From positions 1 to 64,000 of the forward strand of contig PVNU02003887.1 in the NCBI GenBank assembly GCA_003013855.2: a stretch of DNA of 64,000 nucleotides, in the 5' to 3' direction. Position numbers and translations under genes: made by a program. The notes under the pieces are model-generated. The model had not been told where the DNA came from and did not search any database. It saw only the letters and a program-made list of their open reading frames with translations. Positions 46,750 to 57,099 of this stretch are shown here, in pieces. Within the stretch, counting starts at the first letter, position 1. Each line of letters starts with the position of its first letter. The stretch is from Liriodendron chinense. Taxonomy: Eukaryota > Streptophyta > Magnoliopsida > Magnoliales > Magnoliaceae.

Positions 46750-47040
46750 GTTTTTAAGAATATGGCAACATTCTCGTGAAATTTTGATCGAATGATAATA
46801 TTGCGAGATTTAAAAAATCTTGGCAATTTTAATTTTTTGTGATTTTATTGCAAAATTATCAGCATATACATGAGATTGAATCTATTTACAGTTAAATAAA
46901 TCCTCTTATATCTGAATTTTTAAAAATTTATTAATTTATAATAAATATTTTGTTCCGCTAGATATTACGTATAATATCCCAAGAAAAAATATAAATTTTA
47001 AAAATATCCTGAGAAATTCCTTAGGCTGAGAAGTTGCTGA
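46750..47040 (-). repeat. AT-rich dispersed repeat, third copy (reversed)
   Basis: The complement contains 'atcacaaaaaattaaaattg', 'atctcgcaatattatcattc' and 'gaatttctcaggatattttt', matching 32744-33060 and 33447-33730 in order. Confidence 0.5.
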
Positions 47041-47194
47041 GAAAGAGATAGTCACCGTGGTCTTGTCCAACAACAACATGCAAAACTCACTTAGGAAGGC
47101 GTGATGTGACAAAAGAGACATGGCCCACCTTCGGTATCAGCGGCTATCATCTTTTCCTAGAGTGATGTTCAACTCTCTAAGCCTATGATAATGA

Positions 47195-47202
47195 GATTCT
47201 CA

Positions 47203-47234
<32 letters not shown>
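47195..47234. repeat. (ATA)n microsatellite
   Basis: About 12 units of ATA at 47197-47234, between 'attctcaat' and 'aaaagattctcatt'; the flanking word gattctca occurs on both sides. Confidence 0.93.
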
Positions 47235-47238
<4 letters not shown>

Positions 47239-47239
47239 G

Positions 47240-48171
47240 ATTCTCATTCATCGATTTCCTTTTTCCAATGCCTTTGATTGAGAAATCAAGATATTGACTG
47301 AAACTTATCAACCATCTCCACCTTCCAATCTATGCCAATGCCCGCCAATCTGGACGCTCCAATTGATGGGCCATCTCAAACATGGGCAGACTATGGAAAT
47401 ACTAGTCATTGAATGGTTAAGATCATTCGGATGCATGGTTTTGAACTTCATAAACCACCTTTTTTTTTAATCAACGGTCATTTGATTACGCATTTTGATC
47501 ATGGCCCATCCAGCTCTCCTGATAGTGGTATGCCAGGGTGTTAACTTCAGGTAGGCAGCTGTGTTCATTGAACCTTTTTGTAAGCATTCATGAGAAGTCC
47601 TGTTCTGATAATGGCCCACCTATGGTTGCACGTGCACTTCGATTGGTAACTCAGATGCGTGGGTCCCACCAACTGCATGGACCAATCAAATGACCACGTT
47701 ATCTCAAATGTGAACAATCTACTGATGCACCAGCCTGCAAAAACGAGGCTCGTGATTGGGTAATCCAGACCATTGATCATATATGGTCCTTTATATGAAC
47801 ATGGGAAAACCCAAAATCATCTCAAGTTAGTGGTTCATAACTCTTTGATCAGCGGTTGAAAAATAAACGGTTAAGAGAAAAACACAACAACAGACCAGAT
47901 AAAGACGAATAATTTGATGGCTAGGATCTTCCAATCTAGAAGATCTAATGAGCATCACAAGCATCTTCGCAGGATTTTTAAGATCAACGGTATGGATCAA
48001 ACCTCCATGTTCCCCACTTGCAGGAAAAGGTTAGCGGTCCATGTGAAGAATAAAACAATAGCAAAACGATTTAAAGGTCGCATTCAACTTTCTAGGGCAC
48101 TTTTTTAGACGTTTGAGGGCAGTTTTGTCATTTTCTTAATTTGAAAAGCTATTTGTATTTTTCCGGTTTCC
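47240..48171. other. Upstream flank of the WUN1-like gene
   Basis: No clear element. Contains short 'gggtcccacc' and 'ggcccacc' words and pieces of open frame without recognisable similarity. It probably holds distal promoter and eroded repeats. Confidence 0.4.
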
Positions 48172-48330
48172 AGTCAAACCTTGTTTGGTCCGCCCCAAAA
48201 ACAAAAGCTCAGGAAGAGACCTGAACCGTTGGATCGTCCACATCAGCCATGACCAACAGCAATCCTTCACCTTGATATGGTATCAAAACCGTGTGGGCCC
48301 CACAAAAGCCTCCCCATTCCCTCTATATAA
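48172..48330 (+). promoter_or_regulatory. Core promoter of the WUN1-like gene: W-box, TCP-type site, TATA box
   Basis: A TATA box tatataa lies at 48324-48330, 92 bp ahead of the chosen ATG. At 48293-48303 is GTGGGCCCCAC, which contains the class I TCP consensus GGNCCCAC. At 48172-48177 agtcaa is TTGACT on the other strand, a W-box core bound by WRKY factors, fitting a wound- or senescence-responsive gene. The motifs are read from the sequence; function is inferred. Confidence 0.6.
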
Positions 48331-48351
48331 ACCCCACCCACGACACATCCC

Positions 48352-48402
48352 ATGCAACCAAAGCTACTTAGCTGCATTTCTCTTCATATATACCTTCCTT
48401 AG
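48352..48402 (+). CDS. Possible 16-codon upstream ORF in the WUN1-like 5' leader
   Basis: ATG at 48352 opens MQPKLLSCISLHIYLP then TAG (48400-48402), in a different frame from the main ORF and 19 bp before its ATG. It lies 22 bp after the TATA box, so whether it is within the mRNA depends on the exact transcription start (expected about 48350-48360). Translation of it is unproven. Confidence 0.3.
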   Translation: MQPKLLSCISLHIYLP

Positions 48403-48421
48403 CAACGTTCACTCATTCCAC

Positions 48422-48895
48422 ATGCAATCACCGGCACTGTCGACGTCGTCAGAAGCGGCGGAGAACCTCAACAAGGCGGCCGTCAAGTCGCTCTACCATG
48501 CCCTGACATGTTGTGACACCGAGACCGTCGCTCGCCTCGTGGCGGTCGATCTTGAATGGTGGTTTCATGGGCCACCTCGGTGCCACCACATGATGCGTGT
48601 CCTCACCGGCGAGTCTACGTTCGGAGACTTCCGGTTCAAGCCACGGAATGTGACCGCGATCGGCAGTAGGGTGATCGTTGAAGGGTGGGAAGGGGCCCAC
48701 GTCTACTGGGTCCATGTCTGGACACTTAAGGACGGTGTGATCATGCAGTTCCGGGAGTACTTCAATACGTGGCTCACCGTTCAGGACCTTAGTCCCATAG
48801 TCTGGGAGATCCAGCACGAGGGCTTGACCCTCTGGCAGAGCGAGCCGCGGGAGCATCTGAACCGTTCATTGCCGGGCCTTGTTCTGGCCATCTGA
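48422..48895 (+). CDS. Wound-induced protein WUN1 / SAG20-like (NTF2-fold, SnoaL-like) protein
   Basis: A single-exon gene for 157 residues. It belongs to the small plant family of wound-induced protein 1 and senescence-associated gene 20: NTF2/SnoaL-like alpha+beta barrels with no established enzymatic reaction, induced by wounding, senescence or stress. Family features are the helical start (AAVKSLYHAL, residues 19-28), LEWWFHGPP and CHHMMRVLTG (44-63), FRFKP (70-74), VIVEGWEG (84-91) and the diagnostic block WVHVWTLKDGVIMQFREYFNT (first 20 quoted: WVHVWTLKDGVIMQFREYFN, 96-115), then LTVQDL, TLWQS and the conserved C-terminal PGLVLAI. The frame is open further upstream to 48185, but that extension runs across the TATA box, so ATG 48422 is chosen. 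Codons are GC-rich in third positions, unlike the surroundings. Length is normal or slightly long; no break is seen. Family membership is firm, the precise role is not. Confidence 0.9.
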   Translation: MQSPALSTSSEAAENLNKAAVKSLYHALTCCDTETVARLVAVDLEWWFHGPPRCHHMMRVLTGESTFGDFRFKPRNVTAIGSRVIVEGWEGAHVYWVHVWTLKDGVIMQFREYFNTWLTVQDLSPIVWEIQHEGLTLWQSEPREHLNRSLPGLVLAI

Positions 48896-49139
48896 TCATA
48901 TTTTGTAAATTGTCATTAATCTTTCTGTTAGTAAAACATTCATGCATGTTGTACGTGAAATTTGCAAGTGAAAATGACTAATGAGTTACCTCGTGAAAAT
49001 TACCAAATGGCCCGGGTCCTAAAAACCTTCAAACTAGCTTTTACAGGTACCTGAGTCTACTACAGTCAGGTCCACAATTGCACAGTAGTAAATTTAAATG
49101 CAAATTTGGGGTATTATGGCGATAAACATGTGGGTCGGA
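48896..49139 (+). other. 3' flank of the WUN1-like gene
   Basis: AT-rich sequence with 'tttgtaaattgtcattaatc' and 'agtaaaacattcatgcatgt', where a polyadenylation signal would lie. There is no canonical aataaa. Confidence 0.4.
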
Positions 49140-49620
49140 CAGGGGTGGCACGGGGCGGGTCGGTCCGTGGCTCAACAGGCCGGACTCAGTTCTGATACGG
49201 GTTTGGGTCCGAGAAAAATGAGTAATGAGTCGGGCTTGGATTAGATAATGTGGACCATTTAAGTAATTGGGTCAGGCTCGTGTTGGATCCTACCCAACCC
49301 AACTTGTCAATATGAAACCAATTAACAGACAATGGCTTAAGTCTGTCAGTAGGCCTGGCCCGGCCCTTACAGAACCAAACATTGACAGCCCCTATTCCAT
49401 TCTTAGATCCGAATCGGGTGGAGCCAGCTTGGATTGGCCCAATCCTACTACAATTTTCAGTTGGTCAGGTTGGGTCAGGCGTCAGGTTCATGAATTTTAA
49501 GTTGATCAGGACGGACGACAGGTTATGGGTTGCAGATCGGGATTCCGGCTGGAATTCATGGACCATTCGGTAAACAGTCGGGGCTACGGCTGACCCTAAC
49601 CCGACCTATTGCCACCCTAG
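49140..49620. mobile_element. hAT-like MITE (aggggtggca ends)
   Basis: The left end caggggtggcacggggcggg mirrors the right end, whose complement is ctagggtggcaataggtcgg. The interior lexicon is 'gggtcgg', 'gggttgg', 'cccggccc', 'tgggtcagg'. No 8-bp target duplication was found. It begins about 245 bp after the WUN1 stop codon. Confidence 0.6.
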
Positions 49621-49644
49621 CTGTATGTAGGGTGACCAGGTAAT

Positions 49645-50238
49645 AGGCTGAGTCTGGATCAGCCGAACCCAATACGAAAATACAAGGACGAATTCAAAAT
49701 GGACGCAGATTGGGTGGTGAGCACCTGACCGGGCATAGGCTGAGTCTGGATCAGCCGATCCCAATACAAAAAATACAAGAACCCTGTCAAAAGGGATGCA
49801 GATTGGGTGGTGAGCACCTGACCGGGCAATGGCCGAGTCTGCGTTAGCCAACCCCAATACGAAAATACAAGGACCCAATTAAAATGGGCATAGATTGGGT
49901 GGCGAGAGCATAGGCCGAGTCTGGATTGGCCGAGCCCAATATGGAAGTAGAAGGACTTAGTCAAAATGGACTCAGATTGGGTGGTGAACTCCTGACTGGG
50001 CATAGGCTGTGTCTGGATCAACCATGCAAGGACCCAGTCAAAAGGGACGCAGATTGGGTGGTGAGCACCTGACCAGGCAAACCCCAATACGAAAATACAA
50101 GGACACAGTCAAAACGGACGCAGATTGAGTGGTGAGCACCTGACTGAGCATAGGCCGAGTCTGGGTCAGCTGACCCAAAAAGAAAACACATAGACCCACT
50201 CAAAACGGACTCAGATTGGGTGGCAAGGATCACCTGAT
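49645..50238. repeat. ~92-bp minisatellite, about 6-7 units
   Basis: Units start with 'aggctgagtctggatcagcc' or variants at about 49645, 49737, 49830, 49912, 50004 and 50150. Each holds 'cccaatacgaaaatacaagg', 'aaaatggacgcagattgggt' and 'ggtgagcacctgaccgggca'. One unit (about 50004-50150) has a partial duplication, and the 49830 unit lost about 10 bp. Long open frames on the - strand here are by-products of the repeat. Confidence 0.92.
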
Positions 50239-50312
50239 GAAATGACACGATGAGATTTGATTGGCAGGGCTGTTAGGGTAAGCTGAGTACACTCCAACAA
50301 AAAACTTTAAAC

Positions 50313-50339
50313 AAAAAAAAAAAAAAAAAAAAAAAAAAA
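50313..50339. repeat. A27 homopolymer
   Basis: A run of 27 A residues. It could be the tail of an unrecognised retroposon ending at 50339, but no SINE body is seen upstream. Confidence 0.85.
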
Positions 50340-50349
50340 GGCTCGGGTT

Positions 50350-50884
50350 CATCTGAGAGCGGATTAGCTGTTACTCGGAGAGCAGCTTAGCGGGTGTTAC
50401 CCTAACCATATGGGGCCCATCATGATGTAGATTTTTACTATCTATGCCGTCCATCTGTTTTTCCATCTCATATTAGAATGATGTCCCAAACCCTGAAAAT
50501 ATCCAAACTTCAGGTGGACCATACTACTAGAAACAGTAATGAATGACCATTAGAAACTTTCGGTAGGCCACTAAAGTTTTGGATCAAGCTGATCTTTATA
50601 TTTTCCCTTCATCCAGATCTTCTTGACATTATCAACCGGTTGGATTGAAAATAAGCATTACTAAAACCTTACTATGGGCTCTTTGGAATTTTTAATGGTA
50701 GAGCACTCAATCACCACTGCTATAGTCCACCTGAGATTTGGATCAGCATAATTTTTGGAACCCCATCCTCAAATAGGGTGGTGAAGCGGATGGATGCGTC
50801 GACATAAAAATTCATCCATGTGGGCTACACAGCAAGGTAACACCCACTAAATTGTTCCCCAGGTAACATCTAATTCACACCTAT
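50350..50884. mobile_element. Palindromic element M
   Basis: The left end gagcggattagctgttactc with 'gcagcttagcgggtgttacc' mirrors the right end 'ggtaacacccactaaattgt' with 'ggtaacatctaattcacacc'. Arms have 'ggggcccatcatgatgtaga', 'gccgtccatctg', 'gtggaccatactactagaaa' and 'gtccacctgagatttggatc'. About 530 bp, no coding. Confidence 0.82.
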
Positions 50885-50951
50885 TACATCTCTGACATCA
50901 TATGGCAATCAAATCTCACCACGTAATTTCACCACCGAGGTCACATATCAG

Positions 50952-51438
50952 GAGCGGATATCCAATGGATGAGGACTTGACCATGAGGCCCACCTCTACA
51001 TATGCGTTGTATATCCACACCATCCACCGGTTTTGTCAGCTCATTTTAGGGCATGCTTCCAAAAATTGAAGTAGATACAAATGTTAGGTGGACCAGGCAG
51101 TAGCAATTCAATTCCCATCATTAGAAACTTCTTTGAACCACAAAAGTTTTCGATAAAACTGTTATTTGTGTTATCCCTTCATCAGATGAGTGTGACCTCG
51201 TCAAAAGGTTGGATGGCAAATAAACATGACGGTGGACCCTGTGAAGTTTTTAATGGTGTGCGTTCAATAACCATTGTTTCCTGTGGTGTGGTCCATCTAA
51301 AATTGTATGTACCTCATTTTTTGTACTTAAAATGAGCGGGCAAAACAGATGAGCACCATCAATGTACAACACATACATTGAGGTGGGCTGCACCCACCTG
51401 GCTGACACGGTTCGCACCTTATCCGCATTCCTCACCAT
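50952..51438. mobile_element. Palindromic element N
   Basis: Left end ggagcggatatccaatgg. Right end 'ttatccgcattcc', whose complement ggaatgcggataa matches. Arms: 'gaggcccacctctacatatg' with 'atatccacaccatccaccgg', and 'catacattgaggtgggctgc'. Possible diverged 10-bp flanks tcacatatca / tcaccatcca (7/10). Confidence 0.75.
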
Positions 51439-51811
51439 CCAATCCGTGTCCAATCAAAGCTGTTCAAATTCTGTGGCTGTCATCTCCAAAAATCACTGTT
51501 AAGGACCATGACTATCCAATAGGTGGCCAGCAAATGACGGCCATGATAAGGAACAGTCAACGGTCCATACTCAACATATAAGTCTAAAAAAATAGCATGT
51601 TTGGATCACCCAATCAATCTGATTTTGGAGCCGTGCGCCCATCTTAAGTGGGGCCACAATTAGGACTGTTTGGTTTGAATTAGTTGTATGCCAATACAAA
51701 CACGCATCCAACCAACGAATATCCATCAATAAGGCATCACAATCGTCAAATCAATGCATATTTTTGTGAATATGCCACATATATGGTGGGGCCCATGATT
51801 TGACAACCTGG
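51439..51811. other. Spacer between palindromic elements N and O
   Basis: AT-rich. A stray 'atggtggggcccatgatttg' at 51784 resembles a family arm start. Confidence 0.4.
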
Positions 51812-52337
51812 GGACGCGCATTGCCTGCGAAAGCCTTTGCAGGCATCTCCTGCGCTCGGAATCTAGGTGGGGCCATCGTGATGTTTGTGAGAAATCTATG
51901 CCGTCCAACCGTTTTGTGAGATCATTTTAGACGTTGCAACTAAAAATGAACATGATCCAAGACTCAAGTGGGCCGCACTAAAGGAAAAGGTGGGTAGGGA
52001 AATTTCTACCGTTGAAACCTGTAGGAGGTCCACAGTGATGTTTATATGCCATCCATACCGTTCATAATGTAGTTACTACTGAGATGAACTGAAAACAAAA
52101 ATATTATCCTGATTCGAAACTTCTGTGGCTCCACCAATAGTTCAATTGTGTAAATTCAATCGTCACGTATTAAGCCCACTTGAGTCTTGGATCCCATTCA
52201 TTTTTTGTCTCAACGCCTAAAATGATCTCACAAAACGTTTGGACGGTGTAGATTTCTCACAAACATCACGGTGGGCTCCACCTAGATTCCGAGTGCAGGA
52301 GATGCCTGCGAAAGGCTTTCGCATACAATCCGCGTCC
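51812..52337. mobile_element. Palindromic element O with long matched terminal repeats
   Basis: The left end ggacgcgcattgcctgcgaa mirrors the right, whose complement is ggacgcggattgtatgcgaa. The terminal inverted repeat continues as 'gcctttgcaggcatctcctg', 'gctcggaatctaggtgggg', then 'gtgatgtttgtgagaaatct' and 'ccgtccaaccgttttgtgag', more than 100 bp in all. The centre has 'agtgatgtttatatgccatc'. Each terminus also contains a small internal hairpin (gcctgcgaaagcctttgcaggc; core tgcgaaagcctttgca). No clean target duplication. Confidence 0.85.
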
Positions 52338-52490
52338 ACAATGCTACAGGTATACCACATTTACCGTAGAAGTGTCATATTCTGCCAGCCTATCAAATAA
52401 GCGGTATGTATTAAATAGGAAAGAGAAAGCAAACGTGTGGAGATGAAAAGACATTTTCTTATGGACCATCTTCATCTGTCCATGAAAGGT

Positions 52491-52951
52491 CCTTGTTTAA
52501 TGGAGGCGGATTGCATACCGTCACTGCCCATAGCGACGTCCCTACTGGATGGTGCTATGTGGGCCCCACAATGATTTATGTGTTTTATACAAAGTACCGA
52601 CTTATCAACGGTTCTATGTGGGCTCACAATGAAGTAGGTATGTGTTTTATCCACGCCATCCATCAATTTTGGATCATTATTTTAGTACATGAGCCTAAAA
52701 ATGAGGCAGATCCAAATCTCAGGTGGACCACATCATAGGAAATCAGTGGTGATTGAACGCCCAACATTAAAAACTTCTGGGTTCACTTGAGATTTGGATC
52801 TGCCTCATTTTTTGGCCTATGCTCTAAACTTAGCAGGAAAAAAAATGGACAGAACATACGAAATAAAACACATACATCATGGTGGGCCCACAGAGCACTG
52901 TACAGTAGGGCCAATCGCTACTCAGTATGCAATCCACGTCCCTTGTTTAAT
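52491..52951. mobile_element. Palindromic Mutator-like MITE with 9-11 bp target duplication (element Q)
   Basis: CCTTGTTTAAT occurs at 52491-52501 and 52941-52951. A 9-bp duplication TTGTTTAAT gives element 52502-52942 (441 bp), and up to 11 bp match because element and target share CC. The left end GGAGGCGGATTGCATACCG mirrors the right, whose complement is GGGACGTGGATTGCATACTG. Arms: 'gtgggccccacaatgattta' on the left and 'catacatcatggtgggccca' on the right. A short direct duplication ('tatgtgttttat') extends the left arm. This is a short form lacking the long centre. Confidence 0.88.
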
Positions 52952-53144
52952 TCTTCACCCGTGGGTCCCACTTAATCTTGAATCTAGAAGTGATCCGGGT
53001 CCCACTTCATCTTGAATCTAGAAGTGGTTGCTCAAGAGAACCAAAAGAGGTAACTCTCAAAACGGCGGGGTATCCAAAGCTTACTTTCAAACGGATCAGC
53101 TTTAATATTGCCCTCTTTGCACACCATACTAGCTTTCTTTCACC

Positions 53145-53638
53145 GGAGCGGATTAGGTGTTACCCCTACCGTTGGGCCCACATTAATGATTTGTTGTATA
53201 TCCACACCGTCCATCCGTTTCTCCAGCCCATTTTACAATGGGGTTCCAAAAATCATGCAGATCCAAATCTCAAGTGGACTACAATGCAGTACAAAATGGT
53301 TATTGAGTGCCTCACCATTAAAATTTACAAAGGGCACATCATAAGGTTTTCATAATGTTTATTAGGAATCCAATCTTTTGATAATATCAAGAATATATGG
53401 ATGAAGGTAAAATACAAATATCAGCTTGATCCAAAGCTTTTGTGGCACACAAAACGTTTCTAACGTCCATTCATCACTGTTTCTAATAGTATGGTCCACC
53501 TGAGATTTGGATCTTCTTAATTTTTTGGGATCTCATCCTAATCTGAGATATGAAAACAGATGGATGGCGTGGATATACAAAAATTACATCAATCTTGGCC
53601 CCACACGGTTAGGGTAACACCCACTCATCCGCTCCCCT
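53145..53638. mobile_element. Palindromic element P
   Basis: The left end ggagcggattaggtgttacc mirrors the right, whose complement reads ggggagcggatgagtgggtg. Flanks tctttcacc (53136-53144) and cttttcacc (53639-53647) agree in 7 of 9 positions and may be a diverged 9-bp duplication. Arms: 'ttgggcccacattaatgatt', 'ccacaccgtccatccgtttc'; 'cagatggatggcgtggatat'. Closest to element J. Confidence 0.82.
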
Positions 53639-53864
53639 CTTTTCACCGTACAGGTGGCAGGAAGCTTGACAATCTGATCCATCCATCTGCCTGAGAGGGA
53701 CAGGTATTGCTTCTAAAATCAAACCTGTTAGACAATCTGATTGGTTGACTGGTGGCCCTGAACGTGACAATAACTGTAGAAATCGAGCATGGTTAATGAT
53801 CACATATTTGGTAAGGTCAACTCATTGAAAGTTATGGATTGTCCAATGAGATTGATTTAGAAAA

Positions 53865-53899
<35 letters not shown>
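53865..53899. repeat. (AAT)n microsatellite
   Basis: About 12 units of AAT/ATA directly upstream of the 5'-truncated SINE copy 3. Confidence 0.92.
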
Positions 53900-54047
53900 G
53901 TAAACACTGAGGTCATGTATAGACTCAGATAGCCTTGTTTCGGTCATGGTACCGATTCCCATGGTGGGGGTGGCTAGCATTGTGATGTGACTAACACGGG
54001 CAGATGGGTGTACTAACAATGGGGTGTGTGAGCTAATTAAAAAAAAA
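53900..54047 (+). mobile_element. tRNA-derived SINE, copy 3 (5' degenerate)
   Basis: Box B region 'catggtaccgattcccatgg', body 'tgggggtggctagcattgtg', 'tgtactaacaatggggtgtg' and an A9 end (54039-54047). The box A region is hard to recognise ('tgtatagactcagatagcct'). Confidence 0.6.
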
Positions 54048-54890
54048 GTCATCTAACCTAAGGCCCAAGAGATGGATGGACTAGATTGTGCCATATAGAG
54101 TGACGACTTTCTTTTCACGGTAGTTTACATGACAGGTGGCATGTAAATACATCTAGTACTGGGCTTGAAATGGACAGCTTACGTTTAAAAAATCAAACAT
54201 GTAAGAAACTCTTAAGAGTTGACCCGTGGCCCTCAAGCTGACGGTAGAAATTGAGGATAGTAAATGATATAGATCAGAATGGAGATAACTTCCTACATGG
54301 CAGGATCCAAAAGCGACTGGCTGAAAAGCTCAATAGGGCAAAAAATGTCGCAATATAACTTCCACCGGTTATAACTTGATAATTAGTTATTCATTTCATG
54401 TGTATAATATTATACCGTCGGGGAGTATCAATGAGCCCTATGACATGACAAATGATAAAGTCAGTTGGCATTAAGAGATTTATAATAAAAAGAAAAAAGA
54501 AAAAAAGAATTAAAAAAGAAAAAAAAAAGGCCATTTTATGGGTGAAAATAACATTTTCTTGGTTAAAGAGGTGGGAAATTGTGGAATCTTGGAGAAAATT
54601 AAGGGCAGAGTAATCATTTCAGCCCATGGGAGACTCTTAAAGTGAGGGGTAGAATTATCTCTCCTTCACCTACCCTGTTGCTAAATTACAAAATATTTTA
54701 TGTTGCCATGTTTTTACTTAGAGCTTCGATGAAACCTAGGTAGTCCTTTGGGCTTTCCACTCTTGGTTTATCAAGTCCTAAGGCAACGTGGCCCTAAGCT
54801 TGGACTTAGACTGGACTTTGGCTTTGGACTAGGTTTCAAGATTTAAAGGCATTCGGATCAATTGTACTATCCCGAGTGGGTGTCTAGAGG
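54048..54890. other. Unassigned interval
   Basis: Purine-rich stretch 54486-54530 (aaaagaaaaaagaaaaaaag-type). No gene or element border recognised. Confidence 0.4.
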
Positions 54891-57099
54891 TTGCCCATAC
54901 TTTTTATCTTTCTTATGATAGTTTAGGATAGTAGTAATAAACATTTCTTTTATATCAATAATCACATTTGGTTGCCCTCACTTTTATCTTCCCTATTATA
55001 ATTTAGGATAGTCGTAGTAAATAGAAAATAATATCATACTAAAAATAATATAGGCTTCACTTGGTAGCACCAAATATAATGATTAATCAATATAATATAG
55101 GGTAAAATATCATGAAATTTCATGACATTTAGTGCAACCAAAGGCAACTATAAAATTAAAAGTAATCAATATAAAAAGAAGTGCATTGGTGACATATTCA
55201 GTCCATTGCCAACTTGATTAGTAGTAAAGATGTCACATTGGATGATTGGATGTGATTCCACTAATATCATGGGCTAATGCGGTTCCACTATAATATCAAG
55301 TTCTTAAGTAGATAATTGGAATCATGGAGCTTATATCCTTATCACATGTTATAGCATATGGAGTGAGAAATATAAGTCATGTAATACATTAAGTCATGTT
55401 ATATCCTTATCACTCCATTGTCTTATTCATTATCCATGGTCTGACTATAGAATCTTACTATTAAATGATCCACATGCCGTGCAAGCATGCTTTCAAATAG
55501 AATGATATGATAATATATGTACCACATAATGTAAAATAATATATATCAATTTTCATGATTTATATCAAATATTTAATGATCTCAACACTTCAGATTAAAT
55601 ATTTAATAATATTAATAATTTATGATGAGATCTAACAACATTAATGGTTTGGATTGAATAATCGATAGTGATTATGTGATTGCTAGGTAAGATGAACTCA
55701 CATTAGGTGATTGCTCATTGTATCAAAGAATGAATTGCATTGTTCAAAAACTCAAAATCTCAACTTCAATTGATATTCAGTTGGGTTGGGTCAAGTTGAT
55801 ATTTAGTCAACTTGACTCAACTCGGTATTTGATAATTAAGCTAAGTTGTATGGTCTACTAATGTGAATGGTATACATATTTATTAACACCCACCAGAAGA
55901 TTAAAATTGGGCTATCTTGATTATCCGGTACTATGATAGATCAAGGAGAGACTCTTTGATTTAGACCAACAGATTGGCATCGGACATCTCCTTCATGCAC
56001 ATCCTTGCAAGTATGATCTCCATCATTTATATATTTAACAACATATATTGTGATATAATAGAAATTTGCTATTGTTGTAAATGAAAGTTCTTAAAATGGA
56101 TCTCATAATCAAATTTAATTGTACTATATTTTTTCGTTGTGTTTGTATACAAGGGACCTAATAAGTGGTATCAAAGAGGTCTCCTTATGCAATAACCATC
56201 AATTTTTTTATTTGGTCTAGAAAATTCAAAGATGTTTGTAGTAGACGGGAATAAGTTAGTTGGTTGTCCTTTAAATAAGGATCGAATTAGTTTTCGTTTC
56301 GTGTCAATCGAATTTCTGAATTCGAAGATCTAGTTTGTTGAAGATGTCCTTGTTAAACACGTCTTTTAGGGATCTGATTTTTAGATGCTTGAGATCATAA
56401 TATTTGAGTGGTTCATTTTTCTTAATTCTGTACATAATGATTTTATGTTTACTTTTCTATTAATTGATGGTCTTAAATTGCATAGATGTGGTATTGATGA
56501 GCCATGATGAAAGATCTCACATTATGAACATCTCATGTTGTAAGTATAAGAGATGGGTCACGATCTCTCATACTTTTAGTAAAAGCATCATCATATATCT
56601 TGTAGTGACCATGAGGTTCATCATGGTGAGTCTAGATTGATCAAGAAGGCCTTGATGATATAAACCTTTGATCATGCGTTTCACAACATCTATATAAATC
56701 TATGGATCATAATAGTTGGATAAGGAAACAGATTATGTATATATGAGTGTTACAAGTGTGGGGAACAAGATGGATGAAGTGGATTCGAGATAAGAGGCCC
56801 AAAGTGGGGCCCACACCATACAGACAACATCTATACAATTTTGGGAAGTGTGAAGGGTGTGTTATACAACACCCATTTTCCTTAGTGCGTAAGGCACCTT
56901 AGAGTTTTCTTTTTTAATCTCTTCTTCTTTCTTTCTCCCTCTTTTAGTAGTTTCCTAATTATAAGACTTTTAATTAGATTCTAATTAAAATAAATTAGTT
57001 TCTTAATTTGTACATGTCATGGAATATTTTCTAACACAATAGATTTTGTGGATCTATATATACAAAGACATTTAATTTGTTTGTTCGTCTACGCGTGCG

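Noticed and set aside
48185..48421. 79-residue N-terminal extension of the WUN1-like protein
   Set aside because: The extension crosses the TATA box at 48324-48330 and has no similarity to the family, whose members start near residue 1 of the chosen ORF.
48449..48856. 135-residue open frame antisense to the WUN1-like gene
   Set aside because: It is a shadow of the GC-rich coding strand; no recognisable domain.
49606..50248. Long - strand open frames with repeated HHPICV and SYWV text
   Set aside because: They come from the 92-bp minisatellite and carry no known domain.
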